Below the pieces are notes generated by a model. It was given only the letters and a program-made list of their open reading frames with translations. It was not told where the DNA came from and searched no databases. A program made the translations under genes and the position numbers. From Bacteroidales bacterium UBA5197 (lineage in GTDB: Bacteria > Bacteroidota > Bacteroidia > Bacteroidales > Lentimicrobiaceae), in the NCBI GenBank assembly GCA_002412885.1, contig DHVX01000043.1, positions 1 through 64,000 of the forward strand: DNA of 64,000 nucleotides, written 5' to 3'. Within the stretch, counting starts at the first letter, position 1. Each line of letters opens with the position of its first letter. Below, one piece after another: positions 27,701 through 42,700 of this stretch.

Positions 27701-30700
27701 AGGCGTCAGGCTGTAATTGATGCAGGATTAAACAGCACAATCTGCGAGACCGGAACTTTCTCAACATCAGGAGCTTCGGCCGTAAATCATACTACACTTC
27801 AATGGACCACAAACGGGACCGGTGTTTTTGCCAACCCAGCCATTCTTGTAACTACCTATACTCCAAGCGCTGCCGATATTGCTAATGGATCAGTTATTCT
27901 CACACTTACCGCGGGCAGCATGGCCCCCTGTGCTGTTCCGGTAAGTGATTTTATGATTCTCACGATCATACCAGGTCCTTCAACCGATGCTGGAATTGAT
28001 GCAGCCATCTGCGAAAGCGAGAGTTATTATGTATCCACTTCATCAGCCGATAATTATTCAACCCTGCAATGGACAACCAGCGGAAACGGTACTTTTGTTG
28101 ACGGAACTACCATCAACCCGACCTATACTCCTGGCACAGCCGATATTGCAGCTGGTTCTGTAATTATTACCCTCACCGCTCAGCCTAAAACACCTTGCAG
28201 CACTCCTGCAAGTGATTCATTTATTCTGACCATCAACCGCGCCGCCACAGTAAATGCCGGTGCTGATGCTTCTGTTTGCGAAGGAACCGGACTTTTGATT
28301 CTTGATGCTACAGCTGCCAATTACTTATTCTTAAACTGGACTACATCCGGAACCGGTACCTTCAGCAATGCAAATACCCTGAATCCGACTTACTTCCCGA
28401 GTTCAGATGATGTGATAAACGGATCGGTAATTCTTACCCTTTCAGCTCAGAGCAGTGCACCTTGTGCCGCGATTGCAACTGATACCAAAGTTGTAACTGT
28501 TGTTCCTTTGCCAAAGGTTGATGCAGGCCCTGATGGAATTTCATGCGGACTTTCATTGTACAATATTACCGGAGCAAGTGCAGCAGATTATGCTTCATTG
28601 CAATGGTCAACTTCAGGAAGTGGTGTTTTCACCAATTCTTCGGCGCTTAATCCTTCGTACCAGCCAAGTGCAGCTGATCTTCTGGCCGGAAGTGTAACCC
28701 TTACATTAACAGCCATAAGTGCATCACCATGTGCAGTGAATCCTTCAGATTCATTCGTACTTACACTTCAGCAGGAAGCTACCGCAAATGCAGGAGCCGA
28801 TGATTCAGTTTGTGAAGGCAATGCTTATACTGTATTTGACGCAGTTGCAAACAACTATTCGTCAGTAAACTGGACACATACAGGAACCGGTATTCTTGTA
28901 AATGGCAACACCCTTACTCCAACCTACACACCTTCAGCCGCCGATGCAATTGCAGGTTCTGTATCTCTTACATTGCACAGCTTTGGCGCAAGCCCTTGCG
29001 GAAATGTCAGCGACACAAAAATCCTTACAGTTAGCCCGATGCCATTGGTAAATGCAGGTGTTGATGCCACCATTTGTTTTGGAGGCAGTTATACTCTAAG
29101 CCTGGCTACTGCTCAGCATTCTGCATCCTTGCTATGGTCAACATCAGGAAGCGGTTCATTCAGCAATCCTTCGTTGTTGCACCCTGTTTACACACCAAGT
29201 GCAGCCGATCTGCTTGCCGGACAGGTAATTCTTACCCTTACTGCCAATGCCACATCACCATGCAACGGAACCGTAAGCGACTTTATGATTCTGATGTTTG
29301 AAACCGGTCCGGTAGCCAATGCAGGAGCCGACGAAACCATTTGTGAAGGTTCAACTTTCACAGTTTCTACTGCCAGTGCATCTGACTTCCTTTCACTGAT
29401 GTGGACCACTTCAGGTGACGGTTCATTTGCCCTTGTAAACACCCTTACTCCAACCTATACTCTGGGTACTGCCGATCTTCTTACCGGATTTGTAACCCTG
29501 ACTTTAAATGCATATGGTAATCCTCCATGTGCTGAATTCAGCGACGTAATGATTCTCACTTTTGCCAAACCGGTTACAGCCAATGCTGGTTCTGATTTAA
29601 CCATTTGCGAAGGCGGAGTTGTGATTGTAGCTGATGCCACTGCCCAGAACTACGCTTCAGTACTCTGGACAAGCAGCGGAACAGGCGTTCTGGCCAATGC
29701 CAACACACTTACCCCGACTTACACTCCGAGTGCAGGCGATGTTACTGCAGGATCGGTTAATCTTATACTTACTGCTTTCGGTCAGGCGCCATGCAATGGT
29801 CAGGCAACTTCGATGAAGGTTGTGACCATTACTCCTGCTCCACAGGTGAATGCTGGTCCTGATGCAACCCTTTGTCAGGGAAGTACTCACACCATCAGCG
29901 GCGCAACTGCATCGGGAACATCAACCCTTAACTGGACAACCTCCGGCACAGGCACATTCTCAGGCAACGGAACCCTCACCCCAACCTACACCCCGAGCCT
30001 TGCTGATTTTATCAGTGGCTCAGTTATTCTAACCCTAACCGGAACAGCGGTTAGCCCATGTTCAGTTCCTGCAACAGATGCAATGATTCTGACCCTGATC
30101 CCTGCTGCGATAGTAAATGCCGGTATTGATGCCACCATTTGCGAAACAGCTACTTATACTGTTTCAACAGCTTCTGCATCAAATTACAGCAGTCTGGTTT
30201 GGACGAGTTCCGGAACCGGAATACTCAGCAGCTCAACAACCCTTACACCAACCTACACACCAAGTGCAGGTGACATTGCCAATGGTTCAGTAACACTGAC
30301 CCTGACAGCCATTTCAGCTGCACCATGCAGCAATGCGGTGAGCGATCAGATGATCATCACCATAAGTCCTATGCCGGAAGCATATGCCGGTGCCGATGCA
30401 ACCATCTGCGAAGGACAGCAATATACCATTACCGGAGCAACTGCAACCACAGGACTTGTGTTTGCATGGACTTCAAACGGAAGCGGAAGTTTCCTCAACA
30501 GCAACACCCTGATTCCAACCTACATTCCAAGTGCTGCTGATATTACAAGCGGTTCGGTTACCATAACCCTGACTGTTCAGGGAGCCGGAGCCTGTGCTGT
30601 TGCTGTTACCGATGATATGGTTCTTTCCATTAATCGCATGGCAACTGTAAATGCAGGACTTGATGTTGAAATTTGTCAGGGTATGAGTTATACCTTAACC

Positions 30701-33700
30701 ACAGCAACAGCAACCAACTATGCATCAGTAATCTGGACAACATCAGGAAGCGGAACCTTCAGCAATCCTGCCATTGTAAATGCAACATACAATCCAAGTG
30801 TGATTGACATCAGCAACGGATCGGTAGTTCTTACCCTTACAGCAACAGCAAGTGGTGTATGTACTGGTTCGGTAAGCGATCTGATGGTTCTTTCGTTCAA
30901 CACCCTTCCTTTGGTAAATGCCGGCCCGGATGTAAACACATGTGATGCAGCGGTAACCATCAATGGAGCAACTGCTTCCAATTACAGCAGTTTACTCTGG
31001 ACTTCATCAGGAACAGGAACACTCTCGAATTCTACAACCCTGAGCCCGACTTATGTGCCAAGCGGTGCAGATATTGCCAATGGTTTTGTTAATCTTACTC
31101 TTACAGCACAAGCCAACGCGCCTTGCGCCGGAAGTTCATCCGACATAGTTCGTATCAACCTGAATCAGGGACCTGTGGTAAATGCAGGCAACGATGGATC
31201 AATCTGTGCAGGATCAACCTTTGCCATCAGTGGTGCATCAGCCAGCTTTGCTTCGCTGTTAACCTGGACAACATCCGGAAGCGGAACCTTCAGCAATGCC
31301 AACATTCTGAATCCGGTTTATTCACCGGGTGCTTCTGACCTGACTTCAGGCAGCGTAGTACTTACGCTGACCGCAAGTCCTGTTGCGCCATGTTCCACCC
31401 CGGTAAGCGACAATCTAACACTTAACATTACCCCGATTGCAACTGCCTATGCAGGAATCGACAATGTAACCTGTTCAAATTCATTTATGGTAACAGGCGC
31501 AACTGCAACCAACTTCAGTTCATTCACATGGACCACAAGCGGAAGCGGATCGTTTATCAACCAGACAACTTTAACCCCAACCTATCTGCCAAGTGCAGCT
31601 GATTTTGCCAATGGATCTGTTACGCTTACACTCGAAGTGATGAGCCAGGCTCCATGCACCCAGCTGGTAACTGATGCCATGACACTCACATTGATGAATG
31701 AGCCGGTTGCCAATGCAGGAATTGATGCCAGTGTTTGTCAGGGATCAACCTTTATGATCACCACAGCTACAGCTTCAAATTACAGCAATCTGAACTGGAC
31801 AAGTTCAGGATCGGGAAGCTTCTCGGGACAAACCACCTTAACTCCGGTTTACACCCCAAGCGCTACTGATATCGCCAATGGTTCGGTTGTACTTACCCTT
31901 ACAGCCACAGCATCATCGCCATGCAGCAACACTGCCAGCGACCAGATGACACTGACCATTCAGCGCAGTGCAACTGCCAATGCAGGCAGCGATGCAGCCA
32001 TCTGCGAAGGAAGCACATACACCCTGAGCGGAACTGTATCCAACAGTACTTTGTTTGCATGGAGTACCAACGGAACAGGTTCATTTGCAAACGGATCAAC
32101 TTTAACCCCGGTTTACACCCCAAGTGCTGCAGATATTGCAGCCGGAAGTGTAACCATCACCTTGACAGCTTTTGCTTCATCACCTTGTAATATTCCTGCC
32201 ACCGATCAGATGATTTTGACCATTACCAGATTGCCATTGGTAAATGCAGGAACAGATGCCACCAGCTGTGGCAGCAATTTTACAATTACAACAGCAACTG
32301 CCAGCAATTACAACACCTTAACCTGGACCACAACCGGAACGGGAACCTTTATCAACCCGAATTCAATCAACCCGACTTATGTGGCCAGCCTTTCTGATAT
32401 ATCATCGGGCAGTGTAACCCTGACGCTTACTGCTTCAGGAAGCTCACCATGTGTCACATCGGTTTCTGACCAGATGATACTTCTGTTTGCTCCGGTACCA
32501 ACCGTATCAGCAGGCAGCGATGATGCAGTTTGCGGAAACAACAACTATACCCTGACCGGCGCTTCGGCTTCGAATTACTCAACCCTTACCTGGAGCACAT
32601 CCGGAACCGGAACATTCTCGAATACCACCATGGTGAATCCGGTTTATTACCCAAGTGCAGCCGACATCACTTCAGGTTCTGTGATACTCACCCTGACCGC
32701 TACCAGTCTTGCACCTTGCAACACAACTGCAGCTGATCAGATGACACTTACATTTAATCTGTCACCTCTTGCCAATGCAGGTCCGGATGCAAACAGCTGC
32801 GGAACAGTTGCTTACCAGATAACAGGCGCAACTGCTTCGAACTACAGCGGAGTTTACTGGACACACAATGGTACCGGTACAATTTCAAATGCCAACACCC
32901 TTAACCCTGTTTACACACCATCGCAAGGTGATGTAACCACCGGTCAGGTAATGCTGACGTTAAATGCCACAGCTATAGCACCTTGTGCTGGTGTGGCTAC
33001 TGATGCCATGATTCTTAATCTGCAGTCAGGTCCACTGGCCAATGCTGGTGCCGATGTTACCATTTGCGAAAGCCAGAACATTACATTGAGCAGTGCAACT
33101 GCCAGCGGTTATGCCACATTGCTGTGGTCAACCAGCGGATCGGGAACATTCAGCAACACTACTTCCATCAATCCAATATATTACCCTAGTGCTGGTGATA
33201 TCGCAGCAGGTACTGTAAATCTAACCATGACACTTCAGGGTGCACCTCCTTGCAATACCGTTTCATCTGATTTTATGGTTCTTACCATACAGCGTTTGCC
33301 GGTTGCCAATGCAGGAGCCGATGCTGTTGCCTGTGGAAGCACATATCAATTAATCAATGCTTCGGCATTAAACTATTTATCAGTAAACTGGATCACCAGC
33401 GGAACAGGTTTCTTCTCGAACAGCGCACTTGTTAACCCGGTTTATACGCCGAGTGCAGGCGACATAGCAGCAGGAAGTGTTACCCTGACACTGACCGTTA
33501 CCGGTGTTGCACCATGCAACAATCAAACGGCTGATCAGATGATACTTACCATAGGTGGCGCAGTACTGGCCAATGCCGGTATTGACGGAAGCACCTGCGG
33601 AAGTGTACCTTTCACAGTATCAACTTCCTCAGCAAGCAATTTTGCAAGCATCAACTGGACAACCTCCGGAACAGGAACCTTTGCCAATCAGACAACTCTT

Positions 33701-36700
33701 TATCCGACTTATACACCAAGTGCAGCAGATGTTGCTTTGGGATCAGTAACCCTTACCATGCATGTTCAGGGCAACGCGCCTTGTTTCAGCAATGTTCAGG
33801 ACAATATGCTGCTCACCATCAATGCAGGTGCAACTGCCAATGCAGGTCCTGACGCTCAGGTATGCACCGGCACAAACTTCACGGTAAGTGGTGCAACTGC
33901 AAATAATTATGTAGCCATTAACTGGACTTCAACAGGAACCGGAACACTGGTAAGTGCCAATACACTCACACCGACTTACATTCCAAGTGCACAGGATTAC
34001 GTAACAGGAAATGTTATCCTAACCCTTTCTGTGATATCTGCAGCACCTTGTTCAGGAAATGTTTCTGACGAAATGATGCTGAGCTTTATCAATGGTCCGG
34101 TTGCAAATGCCGGCCCTGATGCTGAGGTATGTTTTGGTGTAAATTATACAGTAACCGGAGCTTCGGCAACCGGATATCAAACCATCAACTGGACTTCAAC
34201 AGGAACAGGAACTCTGGTAAACCAGACTTCGCTTACTCCTACCTATATGCCTTCGAATGCTGACCGCACTGCCGGATTTGTAAATCTGATCATGACCGTT
34301 CAGGGAGCAGCTCCATGTTTTGGATCAGCAAATGATGTTATGACACTTACAGTCAGTTCGCTGCCTGTTGCTGCAGGAACCATCAGCGGTCCTCAGAATG
34401 TTTGTGCAGGTCAGACCGGCGTTGGTTACTCAGTAACCCCGGTTCAGTTTGCAACCGGATACAACTGGATACTTCCTTCAGGCGCAAGCATTGTTGCAGG
34501 AGCCAACACTTCAAACATTGTAGTTGATTTCTCGATGTCAGCCGTTTCAGGAAGCATCTTTGTAAATGCAAGCAGTGCCTGCGGTAACGGACCTATGTCT
34601 GCAGCACATGCAGTAACTGTAAGTCCATTGCCAGGCAATCCGGGCATTATTATGGGACCTGCAAGCATTTGCCAGAATACCAGTGGTGTGGTTTATACCA
34701 TCAATCCTGTAAGTGGCGCCAATGCTTATCAGTGGACAGTTCCAGCCGGAGCTACAATTGTATCCGGAACCGGAACCAACACCATAACCGTTGATTATTC
34801 AACCATTGCAATTTCAGGCGATATAACCGTTACTCCTCAGAATGCCTGCGGAAGCGGAAATTCTTCAACACTGGCCGTTACCGTGAATCCTATGCCTGTT
34901 GCGCCGGTGATTACCGCCAATGGTCCTATAGAGTTCTGCGAAGGCGGAAGTGTTGTGCTTTCAGCAACTCCGGGATATGCTTCATACCTCTGGTCAAACG
35001 GAATGACAACTCAGAATATCACCGTAACAATATACGGAACTTATTCAGTAGTTGCTTCTGATGCAGCCGGTTGTGCCAGTCTTGCTTCGAACGAAATTAC
35101 AGTGAATGTGCACATGTTGTTTTTACCGGTAATTACCGCCAGTGGTCCGGTTGATCTTTGCCAGGGAGGAAGTGTAATACTTTCTGCTCCTGCAGGATAT
35201 GCCTCATATCTCTGGAACTCAGGACAAACCTCACAAAGCATCACAGTTACTACCAATGGAGTTTATAATGTTATTGTAACTGATGCCTTCGGATGCGCAA
35301 GTCTGCCTTCGGCTGATATAACTGTAACTGTAAATCCGATTCCTGCAACTCCTGTTATCACAGCCAGCGGACCGCTGAATTTCTGTGCAGGTGGCAGTGT
35401 AACCCTTTCAGCACCGGCCGGACACGCTTCATACCTGTGGTCGAACGGTGAAACTACACAAAGTATCATGGTTACTGCAAGCGGAGTATTCTCAGTAACC
35501 GTAAGCGATATATTCGGTTGCACAAGTATGCCTTCAGCAACGGTAACAGTTAATGTGAACCCTTACCCTGCAACTCCGGTTATTACTGCGATAGGACCCA
35601 CAACCTTCTGCAACGGAGGAAGTGTGATACTTTCAGCAACATCAGGATTTGCCTCATACCTCTGGTCAAACGGAGCTACTACTCAAAACATTACAGTAAC
35701 AACTTCAGGAGTTTATACAGTAGTTGTATCAGACGCAATCGGATGTACAAGCCAGCCTTCGGCGCCGGTTAGTGTAACTGTAATGCAACCACCAACACCT
35801 GCAATTGTAGCCAATGGTGCAACCAGTTTCTGTATTGGTGGAAGTGTAACACTTACTGCTCCTGCAGGATATGCCGCTTACCTGTGGTCGAACGGGGAAA
35901 CCACCCAAATGATCAGTGTTATCGTTTCAGGAAGCTATTCTGTTCAGGTAACTGATGCTATGGGTTGTATCAGTAATCCTTCAAATATTATTGTAGTTAC
36001 CGTTTACTCACCGGCAGTTCCTCCGATTATTGTTGCTCTGGGCCCAACCACCATATGTTTTGGCGGAAATGTAACCCTTTCAGCGCCTGCAGGATATGCT
36101 TCATACACATGGTCAAACGGACAAACAACCCGTAACATTGTTGTCAGTACTTCTGGTACTTATTACGTAGTCGTAACCGATGTAAACGGTTGTTCATCTG
36201 CTGCTTCCAATTCTATTACTGTTGATGTAGTTCCTGAGCCCACAGCAATTGCCGGGCCTAATGCTACGGTTTGTGCCGGACAGAACTACACCATTACCGG
36301 TGCTTCGGCAACAAACTATTCGTTGTTAACCTGGACCAGTTCAGGATCAGGATACTTTGTCAACAACGGAAACCTTGCAGCAACCTATGTACCTTCAACC
36401 GGTGATCTTTCGATGGGTAGCGTAATACTAACCTTATCAGCAACCGGAAACGGTCCATGCACCATGGCTGCACAGAGTTCATTGCTGTTAAGTTTTGTAA
36501 ATCCTCCAACTGCATATGCAGGTGTTGATTTTACCATCTGTGAAGGAACAAATGTCAATATAACCACAGCCAGTGCTGCTTACTATCAATCATTGACATG
36601 GTCAAGTTCCGGTTCAGGTTTGTTCCTTAACGGAAACACACTTACACCGACTTATATTCCAAGTGCAATAGATATCAGCAATGGTTTTGTTTCACTCACG

Positions 36701-39700
36701 CTAACAGCAAATCCATTCGGACCCTGTGCAGTTCCTGCAACTGATGCATTGATGGTGATTATACATCGTGCTCCACAGGTATTTGCCGGAAATAACACCA
36801 GTGTTTGTCCACCCGATCAATACACTACACTTTCGGCAATAGCAAGCAATTTCACACATCTTCAGTGGACAACCAACGGAACCGGAACATTCTCTGATCC
36901 TACCACTTTGGTAACAGTTTACTCACCAAGTGCAGCCGACATCAGCAACGGAACAGTAACTCTGAATCTCACAGCTTATGCCAACAGTCCATGTACTACA
37001 GTTAGTGATGACATCGTACTGATTTTGGTTGAAGATCCCAATGCCAATGCTGGTCCTGACAGGATCATTTGCGAAGGCGAGACAATTATTCTCAATGGTG
37101 TTGCTTCAGGTTATCAGTCAATATTCTGGACAACTTCAGGTACAGGAACCATCGTAAATGGCAATACACTCAGTCCGACTTACATTCCAAGCCTTACTGA
37201 CATTGTAAACGGATGGGTAACACTTACCCTTACCGCCAATCCGCAATCTCCATGTGCTGTTCCGGCAATAGATGCCATGCAGCTGAATATTACCCGCAGG
37301 CCGCAGATATTTGCAGGTGCAGATTTCAGCATGTGCCCGGTTGGTCCTTATACCACAAATACTGCAACAGCACTGCATTACAGTTATCTGCAATGGACCT
37401 CCAACGGAACCGGTACCTTCTCAAATACTTCAACACTTGTAACTGTTTACACTCCAAGTGCAGCAGATATCGCAAACGGAACGGTTACCCTTACCCTTAC
37501 AGGAAATGCCAACAGCCCTTGTTCACCGGTTAGCGATGATATAGTTCTTCTTCTGTCGAATCCACCAGCTGCGAATGCAGGTCCGGATATGTTGATCTGT
37601 GAAGGAAGTACTGTCAGCATTACAGCAGCTACGGCTTCAAATTATCAGTCGCTCAACTGGGCAACTTCCGGAACCGGTACAATCATCAATGGCAATTCAA
37701 TTTCGCCGACCTACATTCCAAGTACAGCTGATATAGTCAATGGTTCAGTAATTCTCAGCCTCACTGCAACTCCGGTAACACCGTGTGCCAATGCAGCTAC
37801 TGATGCAATGACCATCAACATCAGCCGCACGCCTCAGCTATTTGCGGGTGATGACACCACACTATGTCCTGCCGGACCATACACAACTGCAAGTGCAACG
37901 GCTTCGTTCGCAGCAGTGGTTCAGTGGAGCAGCAATGGAACAGGTTCCTTCAGCGATCCTTACGCTTTGGTAACTACTTACACTCCATCTGCACTTGATA
38001 TCTCCAATGGAAATGTTACCCTAGCCCTTTCGGGATTTGCAAATTCACCTTGCAGCAATGTAAGTGATAACATGATACTGAATCTCCAAACTGCTGCAAC
38101 AGTTAATGCAGGCGCAGATGCAGCAATCTGCGAAGGCATGCAGCATACCATTTCAGGTGCTTCAGCCAGCAATTATCAGTCAATCAGCTGGATCAGTTCA
38201 GGTACCGGTGTTATCATGAATGGGAACACCCTGAACCCGACCTACATTCCAAGCGCAGCCGACATTTCCAATGGTGGTGTGGTACTCAGTCTGATTGCAA
38301 CTCCGGTTGCACCATGCAGCGGAAATGTGACTGACGCCATGCAACTGACCATAACACGCACACCTGTTATATTTGCCGGAGCTGATGCAGCCATCTGTCC
38401 TCCTGGAGCCTATACGGTGAGCGATGCAACCGCTTCCAACTACATTGCCCTTCAATGGTCAAGCAGTGGAACAGGAAGTTTCTCAAACACAACAACCCTT
38501 GTTACAATTTACAATCCTTCACCAGCTGATATTGCAGCAGGAACAGTAACCCTGACACTTACAGCATATGCCGGAGCACCATGTTCCAATGTAAGTGATG
38601 ATGTGGTATTATACTTCATTCCTGAAGCTACTGCCAATGCAGGTGCTGATGCCACCATTTGTGAGGGATCACAATATATGGTAAGCGGAGCTACCGCAAC
38701 CAACTACTCAAGTCTAAGCTGGACAACCAGTGGAACCGGAGTATTTGTAAGTGGCGGAACTTTAAGTCCGACTTATATTCCAAGTGCAGCCGACATCAAC
38801 AACGGCATGGTTATTCTTACCCTGACCGCAAATCCGGTTGCTCCTTGCAGTGTAATTGCCAGCGATGCTATGATCCTCAATATCGAGGGAACAGCTTTTG
38901 TAAATGCAGGTCCTAACGGAGCAGCATGTTTCGGAGAAGTATATTATCTGGCCGGTGCAATTGCATCAGACTACTCTGATATATTGTGGACTACTTCCGG
39001 AACAGGTTCATTCACCAATCCTGCCGAGGTAAATGCAACTTACATTCCTTCAGCAGCAGATCTGACTGCCGGTAATGTAACTTTAACCCTTAATGCTTAC
39101 GGCAATGCACCTTGCGGTGATGCTTCTGACTTTATGGTTCTCAGCATTACACCGGGCGCAACTGTTGATGCCGGACCTGATACCAATATCTGTTTTGGTC
39201 CTGCTCCTGTTACAGGTGCCAGTGCAACCAATTTCTCAAGCCTTGTATGGACAGTTTCTTATGGAACCGGTATGCTGGTAAATGCAGGCAATATTATGCC
39301 GACTTACATACCAAGTGCAGGTGACCTGACAAATGGTTATGTTATTCTAACCTTAACCGTTAATCCTCTGGCTCCTTGTACCAATCCTATCGCCGACAAC
39401 AAAACCCTTACCATCAGCGAAACACCGCTGGTTGATGCAGGACTTGATGCCATCATTTGCGAAGGTTCAACCCATACCATCAATGATGCATCTGCTTCAA
39501 ACTATGCAATGTTGTTGTGGAGCTCATCAGGTACCGGAAGCTGGGTAAACATCAATACCCTCAATCCTACTTATACGCCGAGTGCTGCCGATATTGCTGC
39601 AGGTTCGGTTGTCCTTACCCTGACCGCCACCAATGGTGCCTGCCCGGTTGTTACCGACTACAAGCAACTGAATATTCAGCGCGAAGTCATGGTAAATGCA

Positions 39701-42700
39701 GGAATTGATGACGCAATTTGTGAAGGATCAGACTACAGTTTGTTTACTGCATCTGCAAGCGGATACAGCAATGTAACTTGGTCAACCTCCGGATCAGGGA
39801 GTTTCAGCAATGCCAACGCACTGAATCCTGTTTATACACCAAGCCCGGCAGATATTGCCTCAGGCAGTGTAGTGCTGACAATTACAGGTATTTCTTCAAT
39901 GCCTTGTTCAGGCAGCGATGTTGACAATATGATATTGCAGATCCGTCACAATCCTTTGGCTGTGGCCGGAACTGATGCCCTCATCTGCGAAGGCGAACAA
40001 TATCTGATTACCGATGCTCAGGCTTACAATTATGCATCAGTTCTCTGGGCTTCAACCGGAACCGGAACCTTCATCAACGGCTCAACGTTAACTGCGACTT
40101 ATATTCCAAGTCCTGCCGACATCTCAGCTGGCAGTGTAACGCTAACGCTGATTGCTTCAAATCCTCCGTGTGCCGATGCTACTTCAACACAGTCACTTAC
40201 CATCATCCAGAATCCTCTGGTGAATGCTGGGCCTGATGTAACAATCTGTCAGTCATGCAACCATACCGTTTCAGGTGCAATGGTAAACAATGCCGTCAGC
40301 TACAGCTGGTCAACAACCGGAACAGGAACCATCACCAATGGCACCACTCTAACACCAACTTATCAGCCAAGTGCCGGTGATATCTCCAATGGTTCAGCCA
40401 CCCTTATTCTTACAGCTGTCAGCGCCTCAGGTTGCGGCAGTTTCAGCGATGAGATGGTGATCTTTATCAATCAGAATCCTGACCTTGACTTTACCTGGTC
40501 ACCGGTTTGTGCCGGACAACCCACCAATTTTATAGTGGATGAAACCCTTACTGATGTAAATTCAATTACAGTATGGCACTGGAACTTCGGCGACGGATTC
40601 TACGCCAATGTGATGAACCCATCGCATACCTTCCCGGCAGTTGGAGCTTATGAAGTGACGCTCACTGCAACCGATACCGCCGGATACACCAGCATCATTA
40701 CCCATACGGTTGAGATAATGAGCACGCCAATTGCGTTCTTCAGTTTCGATACACCAAATTGTCTTGGTACACCTACCCAGTTCCATAACCTGTCCTCAAC
40801 CGAGAATGGTTACATTACCCGCTGGGTATGGAGTTACGGTGATGGTTCAGCCAATGATACCATTTACTTCCCGAACAATCCGAACCCAACCCACGAATAT
40901 GCCAACTCCGGAATATTTGGAGTCAGCCTGAACGTGATAAATTCATTCGGATGTGAGAATACCTATTACACACAGATTGAAGTTACTCCGAATCCGGTAG
41001 CCAACTTCTATTACACTACCCTTTGCGAAGATCTGCTGGTTAATTTCCAGGATGCTTCCTTCCCGAATGGTGCAGGCAATGTGGTAAGCTGGGCATGGAA
41101 TTTTGACGATCCTGCATCCGGTATTTTCAATACATCAAATCTTGAAGATCCACAGCACATATTCAGTGCTCCCGGAACTTACAATGTTACTCTGGTCATC
41201 ACCAATTTCAACAACTGCACCGGAACCATAACCAAACAGGTAACTGTAGGTGCTGCTCCTCCGGTTGAATTTACATGGGAATCATCCTGTGCCAGTGCAC
41301 TCACCAGCTTCTTTACCGATGCCACGGTGGTCAATATCAATGCCATTGCAACTTATGCATGGGAATTTGGTGATGGCGGACAATCCAATCTTCAGGATCC
41401 ACAGCATATGTATGCTGCAGCAGGTGATTATCTGGTGACCCTTACTCTAGTTGATACAGCAGGCTGTACAAACTCCGTTACCCATCTGGTTTCAGTTGGT
41501 GCGCTACCGGTTGCATTCTTCAGCTACAGCGAGCCAACCTGTTTCGAAACTGAAACTTCGTTTACCGATCTTTCATTCGCTTCAACCGGTTATATTACTG
41601 AGTGGGAATGGATATTTGGCGATGGCAACTCAACAACAGTTACATTCCCCAATACACCGCATGTAACTCACCAGTATGCAAATGCAGGCGTTTACAATGT
41701 CACACTCAATATTACAACTTCACTAGGTTGCGAGAATTCAGTTATCCGTCAGGTTGTTGTAATTCCGAATCCTGTGGCCAACTTTACAAGCACTGCATCA
41801 TGTCTTGGCCAGCCGGTTCAGTTTACCAATCTTTCACAAACCAATGGTGGCGGACAGATTGTAAACCATGCCTGGAATTTTGGTGATCCTACCTCAGGGG
41901 TTAACAACACTTCAGCACTTCAGAATCCTTCACACACATACTTACAGCCCGGAACCTACACAGTTACCCTGATAGTGACCACTGCAAATTCATGTGCTGA
42001 TACCGCAACCATGGTAATCACCATTGCTCCGGCTCCGGTGGTTGACTTTATCGCAAGCAACGCATGTTCTAACGATACCATTCAGTTCACCAGCTCAACT
42101 TTTGTGAATCTTGCTACAACCCTCACATGGTACTGGGAGTTTGGTGATGGCTCAACTTCAACCGAGACAGATCCTCAGCATATCTATACCACACACGGGG
42201 TATTCAATGTAAGTCTTACCATTGCCGACAATATGGGTTGCACAGCAACTATAATGCATCCTGTAAGTGTTGTTCCTGGTCCTTTGGCAATGTTTGGATT
42301 CACTGCTCCGGCTTGCTCAGGTTCAGAAGTTCTGTTCAATGACCTGTCAGTAGCCAATGGAAGCGTTATAACTTCATGGTTCTGGGACTTTGGAGATGGA
42401 AACACCCAATTGGTCACAGCTCCGGGCAATCCGAATGTGTCTCATATTTATGCCAATTCAGGAGTCTTTACCGTAACTCTTACTGTTACTAATCTTCAGG
42501 GATGTGATGCTTCAACAAGCATGAATGTAATTATAGTTCCGGGTCCGATCGCTGAGTTTACTTACGACGAAGGATGTCAGGGAAATCTGGTGGCTTTCAC
42601 CGATCTTACTGCAGCCAACGGTGGATCTGTTCTGGTTCAATGGTTATGGAATTTTGGTGATCCTGCTTCAGGCGTATCAAATACTTCAAACCTGCAGAAC

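Noticed and set aside
23180..40474. Regular repeats in the giant gene considered as a CRISPR or satellite array
   Set aside because: The frame stays open through all units and the period is a whole number of codons with protein-level conservation, so they are protein repeats.
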